NCBI GenBank assembly: GCA_009602735.1
Contig: WELA01000805.1
Coordinates: forward strand, 769,529-796,030
Reading direction: 5' to 3'
DNA from: Mesotaenium endlicherianum
Lineage: Eukaryota > Streptophyta > Zygnematophyceae > Zygnematales > Mesotaeniaceae
DNA: 26,502 bases
Part shown: piece by piece, positions 1-10,959 of the stretch
Position numbering within the stretch: position 1 is the stretch's first letter
How the letters are laid out: every line of letters starts with the position of its first letter
Made by a program: the position numbers and the translations under genes
The notes under the pieces: model-generated
The model's database searches: none
What the model was told of the DNA's origin: nothing
Seen by the model: only the letters and a program-made list of their open reading frames with translations

Positions 1-76
<76 letters not shown>
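1..76. repeat. (CT)38 dinucleotide microsatellite
   Basis: An uninterrupted CT run fills the start of the window. It lies just upstream of the first helicase exon visible here, and the first AG after it is the candidate splice acceptor at 101-102, so it probably forms a long polypyrimidine tract at the end of the upstream intron. It may also be an assembly break point, since the window begins inside it. Confidence 0.95.
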
Positions 77-78
<2 letters not shown>

Positions 79-102
79 CGGGGCTCTGGCGGGGGTGTGC
101 AG

Positions 103-1783
103 CCGGGGTACATGCACATGCCGGGCGGCTACTTTGAGTTCTTCATGCCGCCCGAGTCGGCGCGCACGGTGTTCCAGCTGCGCACGGAGCTCGACAGGCT
201 CCTGCAGCTCAAGGTGCTGCCCCTCTTCCTCCTACTCCACCTCCTCCTCCTGCTGCTGCTGCTGCTGCTGTGAAGCCTCATGTAGGGCCGTGCTCTCATT
301 GCCACGCCTTCTTGGGGTTCCTGGGTTGATGCCTGGTTGGGTGTGTGCAAGAGGGCGTGTTGGGGGGGGTTTGGTGCTTTATTTCCCTCTTGCTGTGCGG
401 TCTGTCTCTGTTTGCGTGTGTATGGGTGTGCGTGTGAGTGTGTGTGAGTGTGTGTGGGTGTGTGCGTGAGTGTGTGTGAGTGTGAGTGTGTGTGTGTGTG
501 TGTGTCTCCGTGTCTTTCTTTTTCCGTGATGTTTGCATCAGCCCTATATGACATAACTTGTCAGACGAGGAATGGGAGGATGCCCAGATCTGTACAATTG
601 CGCGGGTGCGCCTCGGCTCTGCTGACTTCTCTCTGCTGGCTGCTGCTTCTGCTGCTTGTGGGGGTTTGGGGGAGAACAGCTGGAGAACCCCAAGAAGGAT
701 ATCTTTGAGGAGGACGGTAAGGAGATCATGGGCGCCGTTATGGACCTGCTCCACTCCAGCCGCGTGGAGGGCTCCTTCATTTTCGGGCGCGTGCCACGCA
801 CGCGCGGCGCGGGCGGGGGGGCGTCAACGGCGGGCAGGGGCAGGAGCCCGCAGCCGCAGCGGGCGGTGGCGGAGTCGTCGGGGGCGGGCGGGCAGGACGC
901 CAAGTCGCTGCTGTACAACCGGCTGAAGATGTTCAGCGTGGGCCGCCCAAAGTTCTACACGGAGGAGGCGCGCATGCAGGGCGGGCGTGGCGGCGTGACG
1001 CTGCACGTGGCGCGCGTGGTCGTCCGCGGCCGCACCTTCGAGGGCGGCCCCGCAAACTCGAAGAAGGCCGCGGAGATGCTCGCCGCCCAGGCCGCCTGGG
1101 CGTGGCTGGAGCCCCAGTCGCGCGAGGAGGTGCGCGCTCCCCTCGATCCCGCCGCCCTGGGGGACCACTCCCGGGGGCAGTTGCCAGGGCTAGCCCAGGG
1201 GCAGGGACAGGCGCAGTGGCAGGGACAGGGGCAGGGGCAGCGTCCAGTGGCAGGGCCGTGGGAGGCGAGGAATGATGTGAGCCCGCGAGGAGGGGGGGGG
1301 CGACAGAAGGGCAGGGCCAACGGCGTGCCTGTGCCCTCCAGAGAGAGGGGCTCGCCACGGAGGGGCTCCTCCCCGCCGAAGTACAAGCAGTGGCCGCTCC
1401 CGTCGGCGTCTGCCCCGCCGCTGGCGCCGTTGCCTGTGCCGATGCATGCCGCGGAGCAACCGATGAGAAATCAGGGAGGCCATGGTTATGAAGCAAGCAG
1501 GAGCAGCGGGGCAAGCCCAAGGCGAGGGAGCAGGGGATCGTACGGGGGTGAGGACTCCAGGTGGGGGGGGGGGAGCGGGCGGGAGTCCGATGCTTCACAT
1601 TCTGCCTGGGCCAGTGGCAGTGAGCAGAGAGGCGCGGGGCAGAGCAGAGCTGGCGCTGGGGGCCGGGACTATGGGGCCTCTGTGAGCTGGAACGCCTCCA
1701 GAAGGAGTAGCTCGCCGAGCAAGAGGAGAAGCGTCTCGCCAAGCAGGAGGAAACAGAGGCGAGTGCATGTCGGTCAAGGTTGA
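103..1783 (+). CDS. C-terminal end of a DExH-box RNA helicase with a dsRNA-binding domain (5' partial, two exons 103-213 and 680-1783)
   Basis: The product is the tail of an ATP-dependent DExH-box RNA helicase of the DHX36-like plant DExH3/DExH5 type, which unwinds structured RNA. Exon 103-213 encodes GGYFEFFMPPESARTVFQLR, like the conserved C-terminal segment of these helicases. A phase-0 GT-AG intron (214-679) joins it to LENPKKDIFEE and then a GSFIFGR motif. A dsRBD follows at nt 899-1111, with KSLLYNRL at its start, the TFEGG turn and the NSKKAAEMLAAQAAWAWL final helix. The remainder is low-complexity: a QGQ-rich stretch near 1185-1245 and a basic Ser/Arg tail ending SPSKRRSVSPSRRKQRR. 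Stop TGA is at 1781-1783. The 5' exon edge is inferred from the AG at 101-102; the frame is also open upstream through 76, so the exon could be longer. The helicase core must lie upstream of the window. Naming rests on recalled family motifs, not a search. Confidence 0.8.
214..679 (+). other. Intron of the helicase gene, rich in CTG and GT repeats
   Basis: The intron is inferred from AAG|GTGCTG at 211-219 and AACAG|CTGG at 675-683; both flanking exons keep phase 0 and together restore the family's conserved segment. It contains a (CTCCTC/CTG)n run at about 235-270 and a GT-rich, interrupted microsatellite at about 410-507. The short reading frames of all six phases in this stretch are repeat artefacts. 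Confidence 0.75.
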
Positions 1784-2003
1784 TGCGGTGGTGTTGGGGG
1801 TATATTGTTTTTGTGGGATGTAGGAATATCGTTTGGTAGTCATCAACTATGATGATGAGTCTTGGTGTATGTGAGCTCCCAAGGCGTCTGAGGCGGTCGA
1901 GATATTGTAAACAGGGGGCTCATTACAGCGAACTTACTCTATTGTAGTTACCCCGTGCAATTGCACAGGGTTGGAACAAAAGTGACTGCAGATAATAAAG
2001 ATG
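1784..2003 (+). other. Probable 3' UTR with AATAAA signal
   Basis: AATAAA lies at 1994-1999, about 210 bp after the helicase stop, and is the first canonical poly(A) signal downstream. A TGTAA (volvocine-type signal) occurs at 1906-1910 as an alternative. A 12-bp palindrome GTGCAATTGCAC lies at 1955-1966. Confidence 0.45.
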
Positions 2004-3555
2004 AAGGTACAGATCATGCTAATGGTTAAGATTACTCGCACATTGTCTCAAATTTTCCCTCGAAAAGCTTGTCAATAAGTGTAACTTGCTGGTGTCATGT
2101 GTACATGTGAGGTGAGTAGTAAGCGCTTCAATAAATTTGTAAATTTGTCCATTTGTGGGGAACAAACGTTTAGGTGAACATAGGGAAATTGTAGGGGGGT
2201 GACGGCTAAACAATGTTAGCAGCCGTGGCGTTTTTAAGTGCATCATATCTAAGCATCTTGGGTAATATTGTCCACTCAATGCTATGTCAATGTGTAAGAC
2301 TCCCCATCTATAGTAAAAGGCCTATTGCTAATTAAAATGTATCAATGATTGATCCAAATGATGATGTGCAAGTAGTAAGCATTAAAAGGAGTAATCTTAT
2401 TGAGTTTTTGCACATCCACATCGTACGGTTCCCCTCACGTAACGTTTATCAAGGGCGCGTCTCTGCCTCACCTCGTTGCTCCTAGAAAAATCTTGGATCA
2501 AGGTACTTTAAGGAAAAGTGCTTCTAGAGGAAAGCGCCTTTAAGAAATTTTGAAAGTTGTTCTTTTGATCGGGCAACTCACAAAACGGAAGATTGCCATT
2601 GTGGGGCCTACTTTGCTTGCCATCCGCTTTTGGGGCCAGAGCATGCCCATGGGACGCTCTTGTGAGCGACCATGTAGCCACTAACGAAGCGCAAAAAACA
2701 TTTTGTGAGAGAGCGTTTTGACGAAGGAGTGCGTGGAAGGAGAGGAAATTAGGAGGCGGCCAGCCATGGTTGGCCGCAAGGACAAATCTTGGGGTCCGAT
2801 GTTGTTGAACACTAGATATTCCACGATAACTCACACTTTTTGCTGCATCTACTACCTTCACTCTTGATTTATTTGTGATCACAGTAGTAGTCCAATCATG
2901 CAATGAAGCACAATTTTGAAAATCTGTCATCACAACTTTGCTGACCGGATGACTTTTTTAGAGTAAAAAATCGAAAAGAATGACACCCAAACATTTATTG
3001 CTAACACTGCAAAACTTGGGTCTGTATAACTCTTGGGGCCTCAATTTTCAAGGCATGGGAATCTAGCCAGGGATATGTATGTGGGTAGTCACTACATGTG
3101 CAAAATTTGAGGCCTGTTGGAGAAGTACTCTGCCTTATGGAGCTCTTCGCAAAAATGCACCGCATATGACGCGCAAAAAAAACATGATGCAACAAGCATT
3201 TCAATGGACACCTTCACATAGCATGACTTTATGAAATGCACACATATCACATGTATCTGAAACTCAGCATTACACATTTTTGTGTCCTTGGCTTGTCAAT
3301 TTTTTTGATTTTGGTTTCAAATATACCTTAATTATCATAATTAGTCATCATTCAGGAACAAAGCAAACAATTAATGTATTTTTTGAAAACACAAAGACTA
3401 AAAGCGAATACAAACTGATGAACTCATTCATGTCATAAGCTTATGCATCTCACTCATCCCACTACAATTGTTTAGATCTCCTACCAGATTGCCTCAACTT
3501 CGTCGATTCTCGCCTACTTGTGTCTCTTAAGACCTCTTCTCCCTGAAAGGTCCTT
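2004..3555. other. Intergenic, AT-rich, no gene recognised
   Basis: Open frames here are at most 141 codons, lack recognisable motifs and look like chance. A more GC-balanced patch at 2460-2930 contains an inverted repeat (GCGGCCA...TGGCCGC, 2755-2777). Nothing else was recognised. Confidence 0.5.
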
Positions 3556-6250
3556 TATCTAGATGGGGAATGACCCTGGTTGTGTGGTGTACTTGAAAAC
3601 AGGGGGCAGCACACAAGTACACATTACAAAGCTAACACTTGTAATCAATGAACTTAGCGCTCTTTCTACTAGCACGGTGTCCATACGTACCCCCAACACA
3701 CTAGACACAATACTTCCTCTTCTCAGCTTCTGTAGGAAAGTACCTTCCACTGAATCTGCCTTCTAGTGTAGGTTTTGTTGCTGCTACCCTGGTTGCCATT
3801 CCACTAGGTCCTCATGAAGGTTATTAGAAAGAGCACATGTCATCCATGATGTCCATGTAATTGTCTAATCTGTCTGCCTTTTGGCTGCACCGTCTTGTAC
3901 ATGATAAAGACATTGGCAAGAAGGCCATAAATGCCCCAATATACCTTGTGCCACCACTTCCTGTTGACTAAGCCTCTCTTAGCACTGTAACCTTTTCCAA
4001 ACAATATGCATCAAGCTGTACATATTGTAATGCTCAACTAGCTCAAGGGCTGCAATTTTGAGTTTTTCTTTTTTCGTTGCGCCAACTCTGTATAGTCGGA
4101 GCCAGCCCTCTGGCTGTTGACAAGAAAGCACATGGAGCTTTATTATTCCACACAGTTGCTACCATAGGGGGCTGCTCATTGTAAGTTGCAAGTGTGTAGC
4201 CTTTAGGGTGGGTATCATGTACAACTACTGCTTAAGATAGTTCTTTCTAGTAGATACTATAGTGCCTGTGGTTCCGTGTCCTAGCTGTGCAAGTTTAGAA
4301 AAGAGGTGAGGAGAGCTGAAGTCTTTGTTAAGTATGAGAGTTAAGTGTTTGCTACTAAGTCTAACACAAAATCAATCTTTGCACCTTTCTTTCATTAAAC
4401 TCTATTATATATGATGAAGGCATAGCATAAATATGTGTTTACATCACAAACTCTGAAGACTCATATACCATATGAAAGGGGGAAGGATGCGGAGAGTGCG
4501 CCTATACACACTCACGCACCCTCACCCGCGAGTGGAAGCGTGCACGAGGATCTTTCCTAGTCGCATGCACAAGGTGGAGTGGCCTGGTGATATGCCACCC
4601 TTGCAAGAGTTAGAGAGGTACATGAGAGCGGAGGAAGAAAAGAACTCCCTTCATTAAGAAAAGTCGTGTACAAGATAAAACAAGATTTGGTAAGACTAGA
4701 CTAGACAAGACTAGACTCCATCTTCTTCTTTATGCTTCCTATTTATGCTTCAACTCTAAGTGTCCTCTCTAGCAAAATACCTCCAAAACCTTATACTATG
4801 GCTCCTCTCATGTAGGTGACCTTGCCTTGTTGGACAAGCTAGCACACTTACACGCACACAATCACACTCTAATATTCTACTACACAGTCCACTAACACCT
4901 CACGGAGTTTCTAGAAATTACACTATCATTTTGGCACTCTACGTAATCAATTGTACGTGTTTTTGGAACCATCATGATTTAGTGTCCCACTCCTTGGACT
5001 CCAAACGAAGTTTTCGTCAGTGGACCTGTCCTTGTCACTATCCGTGACATTTAAGATTCATTAAAAACTCTCAAAACTCATAACTTTCTCAATACTTATC
5101 CAAACAAATTGAAACACAGTTCAATATTCTTCTATAATTACGCTCTATGCATATAAAATGCTAAAAATTTACAAAGTACACTTTCATGACCATACACCAT
5201 ATTTGTATGGCTTAGATGCATAATAGACTCTAACAGGACATCGTCAATGGTTCTCTCATCCACTGTGAGAGTACTAAACAAAGTTTCTCTATGCACAAAT
5301 CTGTAAAAGGTTGCAATTGCCAAAGCTTGAATGCTCTAGAGTCTGTAATAAACAATCTTATTGTCTGTTGTTTCTGACATGAAAAATCTTCTTATTTGTT
5401 TAAATCTATTCTTACTCATGAACCTGCCAAAGGTCAGGAGAGTGATAGGCGCTTTCACTGTCTTCTGTCGTTAACTCTTTAGCCTAGGAAGAGCATGTAG
5501 CTCCATAGCCATGCACAATCCATGGAAGACAACCATCTCTGTGCATGTCACAGGACTCCAACCCTTCACACTGTGTTGTGATGCATAGTTGTTTGTCTCC
5601 ACAGCCAAATATGGGAAGAAAGCATTAGGTATGAAGAGACACAACATGTCAAAGGGACTTATACTTTTAAATCTCTTGTCTCGAATGCCTTGGAGGTCAT
5701 GGTCGTGGTTTTGACTTGGTTGCAACAGGTCTTCATAACAGTTGTCTCTTGGAGCAGGCACCTTCCAATTCCATACTCTTCAAACTCCTCCTCCTCCTCC
5801 TCCTCCTCTACTATATTTACTATAAGAGGAGCCTCCTCTGTGTCTTCAAAATCCAAGAAGTCTTTTTCTTTAATGCTGCTGCTGTCAGGCCCAGACTCAG
5901 AGTCCAGATCACTTCTTTTTCTTCCTTACTAAACATTGACTTTCCTTGAAACATGAACTTACTTCTTACTGCAAGGGCTGCTATTTTAATTGAACCTGTA
6001 GATGTGCCCCTCTTCTTGCTACGTTGACTGACAGTAAGACTAGATTCAGGGTCTTGCATCTCTGTACTGACTTGTGTCTTCATAAGTGTAGTCTAAGACA
6101 CTCTAAAAGATGACTGTAGGTTATCTTGACTCTCGAGTGCTTTTGGAGCCGCTTGTTGCTCACTTTCCCGCAAGTATACTCCCTCACAAATCTTATGGAA
6201 GCACTCAGAATCTTTCTTAATTCTCCCTTCAACAAAATCCTGCATAAATT
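3556..6250 (-). pseudogene. PiggyBac-type (DDE) transposase, decayed and interrupted
   Basis: Read on the minus strand, several blocks in different frames line up in the order expected for a PiggyBac transposase, the enzyme that excises and inserts TTAA-targeted DNA transposons. From the N-terminus: an acidic region (poly-Glu near 5780-5815); SPFDMLCLF, VETNNYA and a W-rich block at 5471-5660; FGRFMSKNRFKQIRRFF near 5380-5435; TVDERTI with the candidate first catalytic Asp at 5258-5260; KPYKYG at 5196-5213, already in another frame; GHGTTGTI near 4260-4285; PPMVATVWNN near 4145-4175; RKWWHKVYWGIYGLLANVF near 3900-3965; and a C-terminal Cys-rich block (YKC*LCNVYLC, APCFQV) near 3590-3680. Several frameshifts and internal stops make it non-functional. 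No terminal inverted repeats or TTAA flanks were identified. A retroelement array abuts its N-terminal side at about 6250. Confidence 0.8.
4480..5135. mobile_element. Probable insertion inside the PiggyBac pseudogene
   Basis: Transposase homology stops shortly after KPYKYG (5196-5213) and resumes near 4475; the stretch between shows no transposase motifs in any frame. It includes a block at about 5060-5125 (CATAACTTTCTCAATACTT) resembling 19190-19215 in the 918-bp duplicated repeat, so it may be a retroelement fragment. ACCATAT occurs at both 4467-4473 and 5196-5202 and could be a target duplication, but the second copy is also part of the coding motif. The boundaries are approximate. Confidence 0.45.
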
Positions 6251-6251
6251 T

Positions 6252-6830
6252 TAGGCGTACGCTATGAGATCGAGTGTGCATCATCGGTATACAACACATA
6301 TCAAACAAGCAGACTTTGCTACAATATAGTCAAAATTACATGTGGCTTTATAGCCAAAAAAGGGAGTCAACCGTCGAATGTTTATATTTATAAGTGTGTA
6401 CTATCCAGAGCAAGCACCTCAAGACTGTATATTGGTAAAAGAACAATCACTGAAGTATGGTCCAAAAGATCACTAGAAGTCCATGGTCTGATCTTTGTAG
6501 AGTAGTCTCATGCAAGGATTTAAGCTGTGACTTTTCTCACCACTTGTGAAGTTCTTCAAGTGATTGGAAGCCAGAAGGGCTTGTTCTTCACAAGAGAGAC
6601 TAGTGCACCTAAAAACACAAGAGATAGAAGTGTAAGTTTCACTGATAACTCTGTTACTTACAACTTGCCATGGTGCACTCTTAAAAAGATGTCACACTAG
6701 GTACATCTCTACTACTTTATACTCTTGGAAAATTGGCGTGCAATGCAGCGGATTCAATGCACGATGTCACTTTAGGAAGCTCTTATATGTCCACAAATGT
6801 GTGCAAGGCACGTACTAGCTCTTCTATAGG
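6252..6830 (-). mobile_element. Short retroelement copy: modules B and A (X missing)
   Basis: On the minus strand this reads module A (from about 6830 to 6415), then a GAGGTGCTTGCTCTGG segment and module B with a GGCTATAAAGCC TATA-like motif (near 6345). It aligns with 13245-13778 and with both ends of the long copy at 20775-26365. The terminal TGTCGTG expected near 6252 is too diverged to place exactly. It directly abuts another copy at 6831. Confidence 0.65.
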
Positions 6831-7295
6831 TGTCGTGCGTTACGAGGTCGGGTGCAAGGAGTGTGTACTCTCGAGAGTGAGCACCTCAAGATTGTGATCG
6901 GGTAGGAAAACAACTAATGAAGTATGGCCCAAAAGATCACTGGAAGCACATCATGATCTTCAAGAGTAGTCCTATGCAAGAGTTTAAGCTGTGACTTTGC
7001 TCACCACTTGTGAAGTTCTTCAAGTGACTGGAAGCCAGGAGGGCTTGCTCTTCACCAGAGAGAGACTAAGTGGTCCTGAAAACACGAGAGATAAAAATGT
7101 AAGCTTTACTGATGATCTCTGTCATTTACATTTGGCATGATGGACTTCTAAAGATATGGTTCTCTAGGGTGATCTCTAGTACTTATACTCCTGGAAACGC
7201 GGCGTCGTATGCGGCGGATCCAATGCATGTAGTCACTCTAGGAGGCTCTCTTATGTCCACTAATGTGTACAAGGCATGTACTAGCACTCCTATAG
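6831..7295 (-). mobile_element. Short retroelement copy: truncated module B plus module A
   Basis: It begins with TGTCGTGC at 6831, the reverse complement of the family's 3' terminus, but most of module B is missing: the terminal about 25 bp is joined directly to the GAGAGTACACACTCC segment that ends module A. Module A then continues to about 7295 with the conserved CTTGTGAAGTTCTTCAAGTG block. Confidence 0.7.
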
Positions 7296-8419
7296 GCTAA
7301 GCATAACTCAAACCAATCAAAGAAGCACGTAGAATATGCTACGTGTCTCTCATTGGTGGAGCTTACCTTGGGTGATTCTACCTAGATAGCGCCTCAAAAG
7401 TGGATTTGGAACTTGAGGAAACTTCCTCAAGGAGTAGGTGATGCAGTCACCAAGTTATAGCCTCAATGATGCACTTATAATATGGAAATGTAAGACTTAT
7501 ATAGCCTAAGGGGCTCGCGGGTTTGTGCGCACAAAGCAAAGGGTCCTTAGGGTCACGAATAACGAACAATGTCACCTTTCGGTACATTGAGTCACAAATT
7601 GGCCGTTGGGTGTAATTCCGCTAGGGGCCAAAAAAGGGTGCGGACTAGATCGCGCCTATCTTGCTCGATACTTGACCAAATGACGCGAAACCGGTGCCAT
7701 TCGGAAGATGCTTCAACGCGCTACACATTAGTAACTTGGAAATCTAGAAAAGATCAACATATGGATGCGTAAAGTCAATGCAAAGTTGGTCTTCCTCGGT
7801 TGATGGTTCACACATGTGGAGCTCGATTTTGTACGCCAACCTCGACTTAATAAATCATGACATAGGCTAGGCATAACTCAAACCAATCAAAATTAGATGC
7901 AATGAGTATGCTAAATGCTTCTCATTGGTGGAGCTTACCTTGATCAATGCTACCTAGATAAAGCCTCAAAAGTAAATTTGGAGGAAGCTTCCTCCAGGGT
8001 TAGGTGATGCAGTCACCAAGTTATAGCTCCTATGATGCACATTTATCATTGAAATGCAAAGATTATGTGGTCTAAGGAGCTTGCAAATTTGTGTGCACAA
8101 AGCTAAGGGTCCTTGGGGTCACATATAGCCAACAATGTGACCTCTGGGGCTCAAGTTGGTCTCTGGTGACATTCCGCTAGGGGCCCTCTTGGTGGTGCAA
8201 ACTAGATCGCGAATATCTCGTTCGATACTTGACCAAATGACGCGAAACCGGTGCCATTTGGGAGGTGACTCGACGCGCTACACTTTAGTGACTTGGAAAT
8301 CTAGGGGAAAAAAACATATGGATACGTAAAGTCAAATGGAAGTTGGTCCTCCTTGGTTAATGGTTTATACTTGTGTAGCTTAGTTTTGTGCATCGACCTC
8401 GACTCAATAAATTATGACA
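7293..8419 (-). repeat. Tandem duplication of module X (570 and 557 bp)
   Basis: The two copies run 7293-7862 and 7863-8419. Both begin with TAGGCTA(A/G)GCATAACTCAA and both end in a TCATGACA/TTATGACA terminus, the reverse complement of the element's TGTCATGA start. They share CTCATTGGTGGAGCTTACCT, GACCAAATGACGCGAAACCG and other blocks, and have diverged visibly, so the duplication is not recent. Open frames inside are short and carry no motifs. Confidence 0.85.
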
Positions 8420-8899
8420 TTTTTGTCTTCGCATATTGTAGCCAAAGAACACTTGATAAACAACGCCTTGGCTTTTTGGGCCTCAATCCGCTTCTTGATC
8501 ACTTCCTCTAATAACACTTCATCCCAATTAAGTGTCAGAATAACCAAAGTGTGCAGCGAGTATGAAAATTTTAGTTCTTAAAAGAGCGTCGAGAGAGCAT
8601 TTTGCGACAGCCATGGCTAAAGAGAGCACGCAAAGAAGGAGGACTTTTGCATTCTTTTTCGATGACTTTCTCTATCGACACTTATTTTTGCATCGTACAT
8701 ATTTTAGTGTAACTTGTACGTAAGGATTCGGTTTGAATCGTTGATTTAATTCTGAACACATTGTAAAGTAGCTCATTATTGACTAATTTCAACAAAAATA
8801 ATTGAGTATATAGAGAAACATAATAGAGACAAAGAGGGCAAGTCATTGCATCAAAAAATGTGAGTTACATCATATAAGATGCACTCTAAAACCGGTTAC
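8420..8899. other. No gene; one short coding-like stretch on the minus strand
   Basis: Between 8420 and about 8542 the minus strand is open for about 39 codons and includes WDEVLLEEVIKKRIEAQKAK, which has the look of a helical protein fragment. It lies on the far side of the retroelement array from the PiggyBac N-terminus and on the same strand, so it could be a displaced piece of that gene. No family was recognised. The rest is AT-rich with nothing visible. Confidence 0.25.
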
Positions 8900-9420
8900 T
8901 AGGAGATTGTCAATTCCGAACCAAAATAGAGAGGCGTAGAAATACCCAATCTATGCTTTTTTTGTGATAAGGAGAAATGGTAGACGTAGATGCACTCCAA
9001 CGGACCCATTTGCCTTTCTCCGCTACTAAATGGAGATAGTTTTTCCGATTAAAAGCGAAGAAAGGCGTAGACGATGCATCTCCGCTTTGATTGACCAATC
9101 AGTTACATGCATTGACGACATAACCGGCCAAAAACATCCTATTCAAAGCACTAAAGTCAAAAAGTCAAATATCGCTGACCGTTTTTGCAAGCGAGAAACT
9201 ATTGACTTTTTAGATAAAACTTGTTTTCGCCACCGGCAATGTTGACTTCTAATTTTGAAAGTCGTTCTCGCTGCCGTCAGTCTGACAAGCTAAATCCGAT
9301 TTTAACTCTGTTTTGATTGGCGGTTCTAGCCGCGCCAACACACTTCAACCAACTTAAAATCCGGATACGCGTGACAATACAAATCGCATGTGCAAATGTT
9401 ACGCATGTGGAAGTAAATTC
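8900..9420 (-). repeat. GGCGGAG-family repeat, inverted relative to 14161-14700
   Basis: The reverse complement shares a series of short blocks with 14161-14700: GATTGG(T/C)CA, CGCCTTTCT(T/C)CG, GGAGAAA, GCGAGAACGACTTTC / ACGAGAACGACTTTC, and AAATCGGATT. This suggests two diverged copies of one non-coding element of about 520-540 bp. The ends are not defined and no terminal inverted repeat or target duplication was found. Confidence 0.5.
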
Positions 9421-9549
9421 GTACTAGGAAGTGCCTAGGAAAGGTCATCCCACAAACCCGCCCGCCTCAGAGGGAGTAGATCCCGTAAGGTTCTAACACC
9501 GAAGAGCTGAGGGTTTTTACCCCGGAGGAGATTCCCACGAGGAGCGTAG

Positions 9550-10075
9550 AATAAGTCATTTGTTTCACCCGTTTGGGCGTCATTCCGAACGGGCCACATT
9601 GAAATGTGGCCTAATAGGCGTGTCCTGATTGGTCCGCGCCGTTCGTCGACGTGTTTCGGCCAAAGAGACTCGCTCTAAGGGGAGCGAGTCCTTTCGGCCC
9701 CCTTTGCCCGGTGAAATAGTGTGCGAGCAAGGGCGAGTGTTCTTCAAGTGGGGACGGCCCTGTCAGGGTCACCCATGCCGCTCAACGACACGCGCCCAGA
9801 GCCTACTGACACAAGTGATCGGGCAGCGGGAGCTGCCAGGTTCACCCCTGCGGGCCGGTAATTTCAGCTCATTGCCCCACGTTGCTCATTGAGTTGTAAC
9901 TGGCAAAGGCGAAGAGCCCTGAGAAGGCCACCTCTGTCGCCCGGCGACTGTGACCAAGGAACTTTGAAGTTCCTTGGCCCCACTTGGCCCCCTTGCCCGC
10001 TTCTACAACACATGAGAGGCAACGGGGAGCGGGCCTGTCAGGTCACCCCCGCCACCCGGTATCTTTGCAAATGAA
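9550..10075. repeat. GC-rich non-coding patch with near-perfect hairpins
   Basis: Three near-perfect inverted repeats lie here: 9592-9611 (9-bp stem, GA loop), 9667-9690 (GACTCGCT / AGCGAGTC, 8-bp loop) and 9954-9977 (11-bp stem CCAAGGAACTT, 2-bp loop). A CACCC(C/A)-type motif following CTGTCAGG recurs at about 9757-9774 and 10036-10050. The open frames across it are under 90 codons and show no protein motif. Confidence 0.5.
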
Positions 10076-10955
10076 CTTAAGTCAAATTTTGCTCTTTTTT
10101 CTTTGGACTTTTCTGACCAAGTACTCCATGATAACGTTATGGGCACACACGAGCTTAACGACGACCAATCAGAAGACGGCGGCCGTGACCATTTCAATCC
10201 TTGGTTTAGTTGCGGTTGTCATACTTAGAGCATTATCCCATTAGAGCATATTTCCTCGCCTGAGACGCTGCCTAAGACTATCTTGCGTGTGGACCGAAAA
10301 CGAACTAATGGCCAACAGGCACGAAAGCACACTCGAGGCTCCTTAATTTGCCAAGCTGGCACTTAGGGAACTCCCTATAATTTGTCACCTAGTTTCAGGC
10401 ATATTTCTGTTGGCCGAGGTGATCGACTATGTTTTGTATAGGTCATGTCGGTGGTCGTTGGAGATTTTTATAGAAAAAACTCGCCTGTATGTTTCCAAAC
10501 GCCTCCTCAAGCATCCCAATGCTATGATTGGGCGTTAAAGATACCCCTCGATTCTTGGCACACTCCCACCCACACTCCTGCACATTCCATTTCGAATTGC
10601 CTTTAGCGCAAACACGGGCAAAAGTTTTGAGACTATCGAATTTCACATTTTTTCCAAGAACACGAAGTATCACGCAACATCATTAATGTGCATTTCGACA
10701 TTCGAACTTGAACTGGAACCTCACGCAGGCACTCCCCAAGATCCGGTCAATAATACGTCAATGACAAGTGATGTCGGCGGCCAAATCAGACGTGGCATAA
10801 GTCGCTTGAATAGGTTTGCGGTCCTATTGCGCCGTCGACGCGCTTCCCTAAAGCTTAGGGAGGGCGTTGCTGACGAAGCCTACGAGTTTAAGGAGCTCCC
10901 TATAAATTATGGGGAGCGCAAAACAGCGTAATGGGACAGCACCCTTAGCCCAAAC
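10076..10955. other. No gene recognised; likely repeat debris
   Basis: Open frames are at most 86 codons without motifs. TTAGAGCAT occurs twice (near 10225 and 10242), and a (G)GAGCTCCCTATAA-like block near 10893 resembles GGAACTCCCTATAA near 10368; these look like ends of small transposons but I cannot define an element. Confidence 0.35.
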
Positions 10956-10959
10956 TGCA

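Noticed and set aside
129-754. Open frames with His-Thr or Cys-Val repeats around the GT microsatellite
   Set aside because: They are translations of the (GT)n repeat in the helicase intron.
933-1742. 269-codon minus-strand open frame opposite the helicase exon
   Set aside because: It is a GC-rich shadow frame of the real exon with low-complexity Pro/Arg/Ser composition.
4472-4657. 61-codon open frame on the plus strand
   Set aside because: It lies in the presumed insertion inside the PiggyBac pseudogene and has no recognised motif.
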